DNA of 64,000 bases from Hydractinia symbiolongicarpus. Lineage: Eukaryota > Cnidaria > Hydrozoa > Anthoathecata > Hydractiniidae. The stretch is from assembly GCF_029227915.1 (NCBI RefSeq), contig NC_079887.1:11532001-11596000 (forward strand), written 5' to 3'. Of this stretch, positions 1-10,280 are shown piece after piece (position 1 is the first letter of the stretch; every line of letters begins with the position of its first letter). The notes beneath the pieces were generated by a model, which saw nothing but the letters and a program-made list of their open reading frames with translations, was not told the DNA's origin and made no database searches. Made by a program: the position numbers and the translations under genes.

Positions 1-1128
1 GGGCGTTTGCGGCTTATCGGCACCCTCTTATCTATGGATAGAAAGGTTACTGCCTTAACGCTGCAAAATGAACGATTGCAAAGTCAAGTGTTTACCCAAA
101 AAACAAAACACAAGCTCCATTCAGCTGGAAACAAATCAAGAGTGATGATAAAATGAATTTCTACACTGGCATAACCTCTATTAAAGCTTTCCATACAATT
201 TTTCGCTTGGTTTATCCCTATGTTCAACATATGAAATATTGGCATGGGTCAAAACAATTCCGAAAAAAAGCAAAAGTTAGAAATGTCAACTGGCGATTCC
301 AACCACAGAAAATGACAAAAAGATGAATTTTTACTCACATTAATGAGACTAAGATTGGGTCTACTAAATGAAGATTTGGCAGGTCGTTTTGACATATCAT
401 GCACATTATGCTCCCAAACTTTTCAAATATGGATACGATTTCTGAGTGCCACTTTGTGTAATGCACTGGTAAAATGGATACCGAAAGAAGCTGTGTTAGA
501 GCACATGCCAACAGTGTTTAAAGATTGTGTTGAATCTTTCATTGAAAGATCCAAATCCCTTGAAGCACAAACCCTGACTTGGTCAGATTATAAACACCAT
601 AATACCATTAAATTCCTTATTGACATTTCCCCAACAGGTTACATAACCTATTTATCTTCTTGCTATGGTGGAAGGGCTTCAGACAAATTCATTTGTAATG
701 ACAGTGGCTTCTTTGAATTGTTGGAGCATGGTGACGAGGTCATGGCTGACCGAGGATTTCAGATTACAGAGGAATTAATGATGCGACATTGTCGACTTGT
801 TGTACCACCTGGTACACGAATGAAATCTCAGATGACATTTGCAGAATGCAGTAAGACAAAAACGGTGGCAAACCTCAGGATTCACGTGGAAAGAGCAATT
901 CGTAGAATTAGGACATTCAGGATTCTCTTGACTGTTATACCTATCTCAATGCTTCATCACGTTGATGACATTGTTTTTACTTGTGCCACTTTATGTAATT
1001 TAAAACCATTGTTGATTCAAGAAAAAAAGAAGGGAAATAGTAGATATTTACTTATTTTTTGTATATATTTATGGCTTTTTTGTATTCTTGAAAATGTTTT
1101 TGATCTATTTATGTGTATATATACATAA
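1..1128 (+). pseudogene. ISL2EU DDE transposase (DDE_Tnp_4-like), broken
   Basis: The remnant starts with a coiled-coil-like stretch (from about base 34) and a block matching the second copy (MNFYTG). The reading frame is disturbed between about 115 and 340. From 343 it is open for 261 codons. The presumed catalytic acidic residues are visible in DCVESFIE, VMADRGF and RIHVERAIRRI, in the order expected for DDE_Tnp_4 transposases. Compared with the copy at 38.6-40.3 kb it lacks about 10 residues just before the first Asp (after MPTVFK). The THAP zinc finger expected at the N-terminus would lie outside the window. The last ~30 codons run into AT-rich, probably non-coding sequence. Confidence 0.65.
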
Positions 1129-1159
1129 TTGCCTTATATATACTTAAAAAAAAAAAAAA

Positions 1160-1233
1160 GCCTTGATGGTCTAGTGGTTATGACACCCGACTGTTTCAAG
1201 TGGGTGACCCAGGTTCGAATTCTGCCCAAGGCA
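1160..1233 (+). tRNA. tRNA-like sequence (tRNA pseudogene or SINE head)
   Basis: This 74-nt segment folds like a tRNA. A 7-bp acceptor stem (GCCTTGA with CCAAGGC, last pair mismatched) is followed by discriminator A. An A-box (TGGTCTAGTGG) and a B-box (GGTTCGAATTC) are intact. The anticodon arm is abnormal: CACCC pairs with GGGTG around a 13-nt interior, so no standard 7-nt loop forms. If forced, TTC (Glu) would be the anticodon. A run of 14 A precedes it. It sits between the two gene remnants of the ISL2EU copy. It is probably a tRNA-derived SINE or pseudogene, not a working tRNA. Confidence 0.45.
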
Positions 1234-1249
1234 ATATATTTAAATTATA

Positions 1250-1991
1250 TTTAAAAAAACACGAAAGTGCTAAAAATACTATAAATGCTGATAATTGACC
1301 TCTTTTTATGTATAGACAAGTCGTTAATCTTTCTTCAACCAGAAAAGAAACTTTTACACCTGAATCATCTGGTGAAAGGTAGTTGATAGAGTAAGGACAT
1401 TTAATTTCTAAACAGCTAAGCTCCCAACAATCACATTTAACGATAGCATCAGGACTTGCACCGATATATGGGATTTTCTCATCAAGAAATAAACCACAAA
1501 CTTTATGAAATGGGTCATTGATCCTTTCTGAAGCCCTACAATCAGCTCGTAAAATACAATATTTAGAGGCCTCAGCTATTTGGTTGTAACTGATCTGACC
1601 AAGCCAGCCTTTCTTAAAATAACTGTACGCTTTCGAAGTTTTATAGTCATTGAGGTCTTCACTTCCTAAATTACTAGGAAAGAAGGTCAGAAAATTAAAA
1701 ATATTGCCATAAGATAACATGGGGCATGATGTGATTGCGTCATCTTCACCCAACCAACCACAAGATTCATCTTTGAGAGGGTCTAAAATCACTTGACCAG
1801 CTTTGAAGCATAATTTTGCTTAAGGTCTTCTTGAACTTGCCGGCTGTTTTGACAACCTTTATATTGTTTTCGCCGGCTATAAAGACTCTGGCAACAAGTT
1901 CATGCTTCCTACCACTAACATTTAGTCCTCTCAGTCTTAAATAGCTCTTTAATTCGCTAACATTTATTTTTTCTATTAACTGATAGTCCAT
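1250..1991 (-). pseudogene. SAP/YqaJ nuclease of ISL2EU copy 1, internally deleted
   Basis: Read on minus, the protein opens with a SAP-like DNA-binding motif (ELKSYLRLRGLNVSGRKHELVARV). After a frame break near 1790 it continues through a region shared with the second copy (NIFNFL, KAYSYFK, GWLG, RADCRAS). It then jumps straight to the YqaJ nuclease core: GLFLDEKIPYIGASPDAIV and CLEIKCP, the latter giving the ExK motif of PD-(D/E)XK nucleases. In the copy at 36.9-38.5 kb these blocks are separated by about 750 bp that include a SWIM zinc finger, so an internal deletion removed it. The C-terminus is lost into AT-rich sequence beside the tRNA-like insert. Confidence 0.65.
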
Positions 1992-2089
1992 TTTCTGATT
2001 TCACTACCGGAACTGTCCCCGCTAAACTTCTTCCCAGTCTCCTTAACGCGCATAAACAAGAATGGTAGCTACACAGACTAAAACGGTGT

Positions 2090-3950
2090 GTTCTAGGCAT
2101 TTTTGCCTTTTTTTTAAAAGTATTAAGTCTTTACCTAAAAATGCCTGAATTCATTCACAAATCTAAAAAACACTTGATTAGTTATAGCTATAGATAGCAT
2201 AGCACCATTGTTGTATCTTGGAACCCTATGGGAACTTTGTCTGTAAACAAGAGCTCCATGACTACATGTCTTCTCTATCTAAAGTAGTAGAAGTTTTTTT
2301 GGAGCCTTGTACTGGAAGGGCAATAGGACATAGGAATAATTAGGTGGAAAATATTACACTAGGTCTCAAACGGTTTTTCTGCAGCCATAATTCTAACCAA
2401 ACTTTTTGATTGGTTATTTTTATTGCTTTTTGCTCATGTGGCCTTAATGCCTTTGCTTTTTTAATAAATTTGACTATGCATTGATCAATTTCTTTTTCGA
2501 TATATTTATATGCATCACATGGATGCCTACCTACTATGGCCTGTGCCTCCAATGCCCTGCCTACCCCTGTTTCATGTCTTCGCCGTACCAATGGCTATTT
2601 ATTCAAATCTATTTCAAAACAATACACAAATTTGATATGAAATATTGATATTGAGCAATACGATAAAGAAAAATGTTTTTGTGCTATTCTTCTAAGTTTC
2701 CCAGCCATTTGCCCTTAAACTTTTTGCTTTACATTCATCTGTGAAAAATCACTTATCAGTGGTGCGTTTTCATCTTTTAATGGTGTCAAATAGTGTATTA
2801 TCTTGCTGTATCTGCATCAAACATGCAATAAAATTTTTGTTTGTTTAAAATGTTTTCACCCATTTGTTACTTCTTCTTGCTTCTCAGTGAAGTTCATTTC
2901 TTCTTCAATTTATTTATATACATCACATGAATATAGATCACTCTCCTTTGATAAACTTCAGTCGACCAAACAAAAAAATAGAAAGCAATCCTACTTTTGA
3001 ATTTGATCGAATTCGATGCCAGATTGATCTTGATCGACATGGATTCTACAATGTTCTGTTTTTGTAACATTGATACAATCAACGTCAATTGATTTGACAA
3101 CATTCGTTTGAGTGGAAACCTGTCTTAAGGTTGAGCATTTTCTATTTTGACCTCAAATTTTTTTTCTTTTCTCATTTCTTCATTGTAAAATTCTCCCACA
3201 TTATCACTCAGATTTTGAAAAATGTACTAAAATATAACACCTAAATACTAATATCTTTTAACTAATTACTTCCCTACATTTAAACTAAACAAGCAACTAG
3301 ATTATCCTGAATGTTTTTTGTCATATAAAACCCTTTTAAATCTGTTATATCTTGCCTTGATTATCTCGCTGGTCTTAATTAGTATATATATATAGTATTT
3401 CTTTACGGAATATATTTAGTTGGGCTGTGGCTCGAGACCAGTACACACATACATAGCAAATTGATTAAATGAATAAGCAAGCAAGAAGCAAACAATGAGT
3501 TTGGGTTTTTAAGACTTTCTTCAAAACTTCCTATAGTTTGCAACCTTTGTGCTAGGCTGGACACAGCTAGATTTGTGTCCGGGCTAAGCCCTCGGAAAAT
3601 TTCTATTTTCTCACAAGCCAATGGATATGCTTCATTTTTTCATTTCATGCCAATTTAATAACCAATTTGAACAAAGTTTGTGTTCTTCGCGTGGCCAGAA
3701 CATTCTGCGTACGCCATGACTAAAAGTGGTCGTTGTAGCTTTGTTGATTTAGCTGGGGAGCTAAACATTCTTCTTTAAATTCGTGTATTTTATTAAGTAA
3801 GAATTTTTTTATTGAATTTTATTGAAACCTTTGTTTTTTTCTTTTGGAGCATTTTTTGAGAAAAAATTGACCCTGGGATTTAACGTATAACTGGTATAAC
3901 TGACTAAGTAACCCTGTGCCAAATGGTCAATTCCAACGTCACAGATTTAA
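2090..3950. other. Region without a recognised gene
   Basis: AT-rich sequence with a short TA run near 3385. A minus-strand open frame at 2340-2591 (83 codons) has a protein-like composition (Lys- and Glu-rich, amphipathic) but no motif I recognise and no splice signals I can defend. It may be a transposon remnant. Nothing else supportable was seen. Confidence 0.4.
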
Positions 3951-3989
3951 ACTGCGTACCCAAGCTCCCTAAGTACTGGGAAGTCATCT

Positions 3990-4565
3990 AATGACCTTTC
4001 AGGCCAAAATTGGTATTTGTTGAAAATAAAGTAGTTTTAATTTTTGGACCAATTTTGGCCTAAAAGGACATTTAAGGTGGCAAGAAACCAAAATTTTGAT
4101 GTCACCATCATTTTAATCATCACCTTCATCATCACCATCATTATAATTTTGATTTTTGTCACCTAAATGTCATTTAAGGCCGAAGTTGGTACAAAAATTA
4201 AACTACTTTTGACAAAATTTGGCACAGTTAACAAAAAAAATATGCCGAAAATGATTGTGAGATCAAAATTTTGTTTTTTTGCCACCCTAAATGTCATTTT
4301 AGGCCAAAATTGGTGCAAAAATTAAAACTAGTTTAATTTTAACGAAATTTCGCACAGTTAACAAATAAAGTATGCTGAACATGATGGTGAGATCAAAATT
4401 TTGATTTTTTGCCACCTTAAATGTCATTTTAGGCCAAAATTGGTTCAAAAATTAAAACTACTTTATTTTCGACTAAAATTGGCACAGTTAATAAAAAAGT
4501 ATGCTGAACATGATGGTCAGATCATAATTGTCATTTTTTGTCAACTAAATGCCGTTTAAGACCAT
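3990..4565. repeat. Tandem repeat, unit about 120-150 bp, with inverted copies
   Basis: The motif GGCCAAAATTGGT, then AAAATTAAAACTA, then ACAGTTAACAAA, TATGCTGAACATGATGG and TTTTGCCACC, recurs about four times with mutations. The first copy (about 4010-4090) also contains the inverse form (ACCAATTTTGGCC), so units face both ways. There is no coding potential. It could be a degraded foldback element or a local satellite. Confidence 0.6.
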
Positions 4566-5445
4566 AAACATTTCAATTGCAAGACTTTCAACCATGAAGA
4601 TTAGGAGAGCCGCTATACCATTAGTCGCTCGATTATCGTGTTTGGGGTTCACAATTTAGAAACGTCCCCCACTTCCCTACCGCAAAATAAATGCGCAACA
4701 AGAATAACCTCAGAGTCGGTATCGAATGCGTAACATTCTTTGCACGTGCGTTTTACATAGCGCGTGTCGGTTGATTTACATGTGCGAATCATCGTCCACC
4801 TTCTCAAATACTCCTGAAAAAGGCTGCTATATACTGTGGCTATATTCTCCCTTATTAGAATACTGTGGTTAGCTTCTAAATTTTTGAACTTAAACCTAAC
4901 AAAACGTAAAGCAGAAAAGGGAGAAAATCACGCTTAATTGGCCATTTATACAAAAACTTTGAAAAACTCAAACTACTGTCTTACCGGAACCTCTCTATAA
5001 CTTGTACGGTTAACGATTCCCTGTGACTGTTCCAGTCATAGAGAGTCCACTGTATAATTATTTTTCATAAATAATTTGTTTATTTGTATATTTTATATGG
5101 CTAGCCTCATATATATCAAGGGATATACCCTTTCCATTATTTCCAGGAGGGGCCATGGCTTAGTTTGGGAGTCCTAGGAGTATTTAATGCGCATTTTAAG
5201 TTACACAGACAGCCCTCAAAATAGCGGTCGGACATCGGACATTGTTCGATCCAGGCGCAAATATGTTAGTTCTGGCCTGTCATTTTGTCCGGCACGTTTC
5301 TGTAGCTATACATCTGCCCTATTAAAACTTGGAAAATTAAAAATTAATTTAAAAAAAAATTAAGTGGATAAAAATTATAATTTTGGTCCACTTTGTTGCA
5401 GCGGGTTAATTTAAAGGACGGGTGACCCCGGACTCTAACGACTAG

Positions 5446-6103
5446 TCTCTTTAATAATAGCCGTCGTCTGTCTGTCTGTGTGTCCGCGAAAGCCGTGTCC
5501 CGTAACGGAAACACGAAGTTTTTAAAATGTGCACCAATACCAAATGCAGTATATTTTTGTACACTTGTTGCAACAGGTTAATTTAAAGGACGGGTGACCC
5601 CGTGGATTTATCCACGGGCTAACGACTAGTCTCTTTAATAATAGCCGTCGTCTGTCTGTCTGTCTGTGTGTCCGCGAAAGCCGTGTCCCGTAACGGAAAC
5701 ACGAAATTTTTAAAATGTGCACCAATACCAAATGCGGTATATTTTTGTCCACTTTGTTGCAACAGGTTAATTTAAAGGACGGTCGACCTTGTGGATTTTT
5801 CCACGGGCTAACGACTTCTATATTATAATGCCCGTAAGCGTCTGTCTGTCCGTCCGTCTGTCACGCAAAATGGTAGCTTAGCTGCGACGGGCGAAACCGT
5901 GGATTTTTCTACGGGCTAACGACTAGTCTCTATTATAATAGCCGTATTCCGTCTGTCTGTCTCTGCGCGGACCCCCCGCTGAGTTAGGAAATGATGTTAC
6001 GGAAACACGAATATCAAATGCAATACATTTTTATCCACTTTGTTGCCACGGGTAAATATAATGGACGGGCGAACCCGTGGATTTTTCCACGGGCAATGAC
6101 TAG
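5446..6103 (+). mobile_element. Tandem array of four non-autonomous mini-Helitrons
   Basis: Units are 5446-5629, 5630-5816, 5817-5926 and 5927-6103. Each starts TCTCT or TCTATAT followed by ATAATAGCCGT-like sequence. Each ends with a GC-rich hairpin (arms CCGTGGA and TCCACGG), a short spacer (CTAACGA) and CTAG. Starting with TC and ending with hairpin plus CTRR is the standard structure of Helitrons. Adjacent units meet as CTAG|TC; at 5816/5817 the CTAG has lost two bases. All contain a GTCTGTCTGTC-type stretch. They encode nothing. A further unit end (CTAACGACTAG, ending at 5445) precedes the first unit. Confidence 0.65.
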
Positions 6104-8439
6104 TCTATATAATAATAGCCGTATTTTGTGTGTTCAAAAGGGTTACCGATATTCCTTTGATCTTTCCGCGAATTTTTAGAAACCAGTATGTACACCTGTG
6201 TAACACCATTTAACTGTACTAAGCGCTCAGTCCGGTGTCACGATTAATTTTTTAACTTTTACAAAAACTTATTCCGAAAAATAAAATAATATTGAGCGAT
6301 TGTTTTTGCTATGACGGAGTCACAACGGTTGTTAACTGTGTTTTTATTTCAGCCTTTGTTGCGGATAGTTATTTTTTAAAAGATATGTTACACAGTCGCA
6401 ACACTATAATGGTGTGTGCGCTTCACTTGATTTACGACATACTGCATACCTGTACTAAAGCGCTCCACCTGACTGTGTCGCACAGTTTGCAGTTCTTTTT
6501 AAGAGCTCCTTAGGGCGTTCAACAACGGTTACTTGTGGCTCATTCCGGCGATGCGGAGCAAGTAGCGAGACATACGGAAAATCCCCGCGGTCCTGCAGCT
6601 TTATTTCGGATCCACGGCAGACCCCGTTTTTACCGGCTTTGTTTTGATCGCTTACGCGTAATAGACCAATCACGAGGCTCCATTTTCACCAATGATCAAT
6701 CCAAGTGCTTCGCGGCCTTGTTCTGCCCAGATTGCGAAAACGGCCTGTTTACAACCGGGACAGCCGGATTATGTACACATGATCCGATTATGTTTTTTTT
6801 GCACTGGTTATGTAGTGGTGACCGCATTATGAACGCTGATATAATGGCTGGCCAGGCAGGCTGTAATTGTCATTTTCTTCGAACTTTTGTGAATTAAACA
6901 TTCTCTGGAAGATAGAACACCCCTAAAAACTAGAGATGGCGGAAGAAAAAAGTCTCGACGTAATTCTTAGTTTAAAACTAATCTTGTAGTAAATACATTT
7001 CAGCATAATATACTTTGAAGTAACTAAATTTCACGGAACCTAAATTATTCTTTTTGCGGGAATTAAGTTTGGTGAAAAGTTATTAAACTTGCGAATCCCA
7101 AAATTTAGTATTTGCCACGAAATTTCGTTTCATTTGAGAACAACAACAACTTTGCCACCAGGGCTATTCGCTTGTCAGAAGTGATGACGAATGATATAAA
7201 AGCGGTCGGCCCCGATTATATTTGTTCTATAAGTCTGGAATAATATTTGACTGTCATACATAAGACGGCCTGCCCCGATTATGTTCGTTCTATAATAAAT
7301 GAGAAATAATATTACACTGTCGTATATAAACTGGCCTGCCCTGATTATATGTCCCTTTTATAAGTGCCAAATAATATTTTTTGAGTAATAAGCCGGCCTG
7401 TCCTGATTGTGTTGCCCTGATTATGTATTTTCTGCCCTGTTCTTAACCGGTGCAAGCTGCCGTACTTAATCAGGCCAATGTTCATTATCCGGGCAGAACA
7501 GCCTCAACATGCCGACGGAGGAAACGTGCTACCACTACAAAGGTCATTTTGGTTTGGAAGGGATGGTTTGAAATTTGTATGTCTCCTTTTGATCCTTTTT
7601 TCTTATGAGTACTTTGTATCCTATAGGATTATTTAGTTTCTGTGTGTTTTCACATGTTAAGTTGAGTATAACATGACGTTTTCTAGCCATGTATAAATCT
7701 TAAACAAAACAATTTTAAGTGTTTAGCTAGCTAAAAAGGTAGATTTTGAGGCAGCTAGCTATAGCTATCTTTTGTTTTTGTTCTTATTCTTTTAAAGTTT
7801 TTTTCAGTTTGGTATATTCTTATTTATTTTTATGTTGAAGTTGGGTCTACCTAGCTGGCTCCTTTTAGGTAACTCTAAAAAGTGAAAGTAGTTAAATGCA
7901 GTTTGGCTGCAACACAATTCTTAATTCTTATGCTAAATGCAGTTAGCTAGGCAGCTACCAATTTTATTACTGCTATGAAAGCTTATGCTGAAAAATAGAA
8001 TTGCTGAGTATACATTTTTTTAATTGAACTTGACAGGCAGTTTCCTGATTTTTTTTAAACTGAAGTCGCAGTAAAATATATTTTTTTAAAAATGGTGTTA
8101 TACTCGTGTCCGACACAGGTGTTTCAACAGAGTGTATATATCCTGTGTTTTGTAAACCAAAGCTGCAATAGTTTTTTTGAATAGGGTCTTAAGCCTAAAC
8201 GCATGTGCCGCATGGTTTACCTGTACTAAGCGCTCAGTCCAGTGTCACAATTAATTTATTAACCTTTAACCCCCGCAGTTCGACGCCGGGTTTCCCGGCT
8301 TTTTTATTATAATACCTGTATACGTCTGTATGTCACGCAAAATGGTAGCTTAGCTTCGCAAGTAGCGAGACACACGCAATATGCGGTATAACAAGGACAG
8401 GAGGAGAACCCGTGGATTTTTCCAAGGGCTAATGACTAG
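6104..8439 (+). mobile_element. Longer Helitron candidate between mini-Helitrons
   Basis: It begins TCTATATAATAATAGCC directly after a CTAG and ends with the CCGTGGA hairpin, CTAATGA and CTAG at 8436-8439, directly before the next unit. The 2.3 kb between is non-coding as far as I can see: open frames such as 6535-6897 show no recognisable protein. It contains a repeat of about 45 bp present near both ends (about 6210-6256 and 8220-8266, sharing CTGTACTAAGCGCTCAGTCC) and a 65-bp tandem repeat (7205-7430). Alternatively, ordinary sequence may lie between two unrelated Helitron ends. Confidence 0.4.
7205..7430. repeat. Tandem repeat, about 65-bp unit with GGCCTGCCCCGATTATG core
   Basis: The core (GGC/CGGCC TGYCCYGATTATRT) occurs at about 7208, 7266, 7332 and 7394. 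Each time it is followed by TTCTATAA and AATAATATT spacers, with one partial extra core near 7417. Related fragments (GGACAGCCGGATTATG) occur around 6758-6780. No coding function is seen. Confidence 0.55.
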
Positions 8440-8613
8440 TCTCTTTAATAATAGCCATATTTTGTCCGTCTCTGCGCGGACCCCCTGCTGAGTTAGAAAA
8501 TCGTGCTATGGAAACACGAATATCAAATGTGATATATTTTTATCCACTTTGTTGCAACGGATAAATATAAAGGACGGGCAAACCCATGGATTTTTCCACA
8601 GGCTAACGACTAG
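8440..8613 (+). mobile_element. Mini-Helitron unit
   Basis: This 174-bp unit starts TCTCTTTAATAATAGCC. It contains the conserved CTCTGCGCGGACCCCC and GGAAACACGAATATCAAAT segments and ends with the hairpin (CCATGGA...TCCACAGG), CTAACGA and CTAG. It is the same family as the units at 5446-6103, and its host junction is CTAG|T. Confidence 0.65.
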
Positions 8614-10091
8614 TATAAAATAGAATAAGTTAAGTTTGTATTATTATTATTATTTTTATTATTATTATTTGTAAACTCATCACAATCGAATGGGAAATAA
8701 TATGCTTCATTTTCAAATTAAAAAAAATCTTTATCCATGTGGCTCAAATAAAACTTCAAAATTCATTCAGAAAGTTCAGCTACATTTAAACAAGAATAAA
8801 AAATAATACCGCACGTGGGTTTCGTTTTTAAAACTGTTTGAATGAAAATAACACAATTAATCCATGATATAACAATGTCTGTTCCGCCTGTACGTTCAGT
8901 TTTGCAGAGTTGCTTCATCCGTGCTCCGTTGGCGTTTACCTCTACATTAGTTAAGAACCGCATGGCTGGATATCTTGTGTAAGATCTGGTTACCAACGAC
9001 AAAGTGGCCAGGCAATAGAGATTCATGTCTACGTAGTTCTTTAACTAAGCCAGGAGTTGGTGAATTAGCTAGGATGGTCAGGTTGGCTATGAATAGGCTT
9101 GCTTTTGGATTAAAAGGACTATTCAATAATTCTGAGATCTAAAAGTGTCCAACCAAGACGAAAATCTATTAGACGTTTTGTCCGACGAAAGCTTCGAAAC
9201 GAGCTACGGACATGTCCGACCAAGCTGCGGATGTGGCGGAAATTTTGTCCGACGAGTCTCCAAAAATTATTGCGAGGGCTGCACAGACTCAATTAGGGTC
9301 CATGCTCTACCAGACAACTCTATGCAACATTCAACAGGCCACACTTCCCCACTTTCCCTCACCTGGCTAGGGTTAACCAAGCCATGTGAGGGAAATTGTG
9401 CTTCGGGGAATCGAATGCCGTTCGCCCACACAAAATGCCCAATTTATTTCCACTAAAAGCTACCATGCCAGTGAAAACAGCTAACTATTCTGTTCTGTTC
9501 TTCTTCTAGTGCCTAATTTTCTTGAAAATCTTTCCTAAACTCACCCAAAGTAACACAAAATATTCAAACTTGATTTTTAGAAATCTGACAAAAAGGACCA
9601 TCGATTTATCAATTTTTCAAATTTAATAATTGTGTGTGTATACCTTTTTTAGCTTCAACTTCTTTTGATTTAGAAGTTAGATATTTTCAACTTTTTGGTT
9701 TTGTCAAACAAAACAATGACCAATCAGTTTCCTCAAAAAGTTTCCCTGAAAGAAATCAAACCAAAAAGCCTAATAAACAATCAAATTTTTTGAATCCAAT
9801 AATTGATTTTAACAAAATAAATCCTGTTCTGTCCACAGGTTTCAAAATCATGTATTGCCTGGGCTTGTTGCACTCAGAGCATACAGGAATGTCGCTTGTT
9901 TGATGCATTTCATCAAAGAGGTGGTAAGTGAGCCTGATTTGGTGCGAGACTACAATGAAGTATAATAGGATAGAAGGAAATATTTGCTATAGCTTTTGGA
10001 TTATGAATAAGTTGATTTTCACTGTTTTTCAGCGTCTTTTGGCGTTTGGCGTATGAAAAATTATTTTGGATTTTCAAAAATTGCTTCATAG
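8614..10091. other. Region without a recognised gene
   Basis: It contains a TTA-type microsatellite at about 8640-8670. Several small open frames (8763-9026 minus, 9145-9456 plus, 9634-9903 plus) lack motifs, and two of them lack a proper ATG. I see no convincing exon. Confidence 0.4.
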
Positions 10092-10099
10092 CTTTTGCT
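10092..10099 (+). repeat. 8-bp target site duplication (left)
   Basis: CTTTTGCT occurs here directly outside the left terminal inverted repeat and again, in the same orientation, at 21578-21585 directly outside the right one. An exact 8-bp direct repeat at both ends supports insertion of the intervening 11,478 bp as one transposon. Confidence 0.8.
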
Positions 10100-10280
10100 G
10101 GCAACGACTTCATTTAGCACCGGGCTAAGTGGTCCCGACACACGACGTACAACATAACTAACAACCTTCATACTTTATCGACATAAAAGGCTGACAGACG
10201 TTCAGTCATACTTCTCCAACCAAATGGACCCAACAAATGAAACCGCATTATCCGACATCCTCTCTATATAACAAATACAT
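10100..10280 (+). repeat. Terminal inverted repeat, unique part (left)
   Basis: About 180 bp that match 21400-21577 in inverse orientation with a modest number of differences. Shared blocks include GCACCGGGCTAAGTGGTCCC, ACACGACGTACAACATAACT and TTATCCGACATCCTCTCTAT. The array of ~90-bp units follows directly. Confidence 0.8.

Larger units (their letters stand above)
1..2089. mobile_element. ISL2EU-type DNA transposon, copy 1 (5' part outside window)
   Basis: Two convergent gene remnants lie here: a DDE transposase on plus and a SAP/YqaJ-nuclease-like protein on minus. The same arrangement recurs in the fuller copy at 36746-40334. That pairing is known for ISL2EU elements (PIF/Harbinger-related PHIS group). 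The right end is placed at 2089 because the inward sequence from there (ACACC..., then a GCGTTAA-containing block) aligns with the sequence upstream of the YqaJ gene in the second copy. The left end is beyond the window. Both genes carry deletions or frame breaks, so the copy is dead. No clear target duplication was seen. Confidence 0.65.

Noticed and set aside
6535-6897. 120-codon frame in a GC-richer patch
   Set aside because: No ATG at the listed start, no motif, and it lies in repeat-derived sequence within the Helitron candidate.
9145-9456. 103-codon frame with several Cys residues
   Set aside because: The start is GTG, the Cys spacing fits no zinc-finger type, and GTCCGAC is repeated internally, suggesting fortuitous openness.
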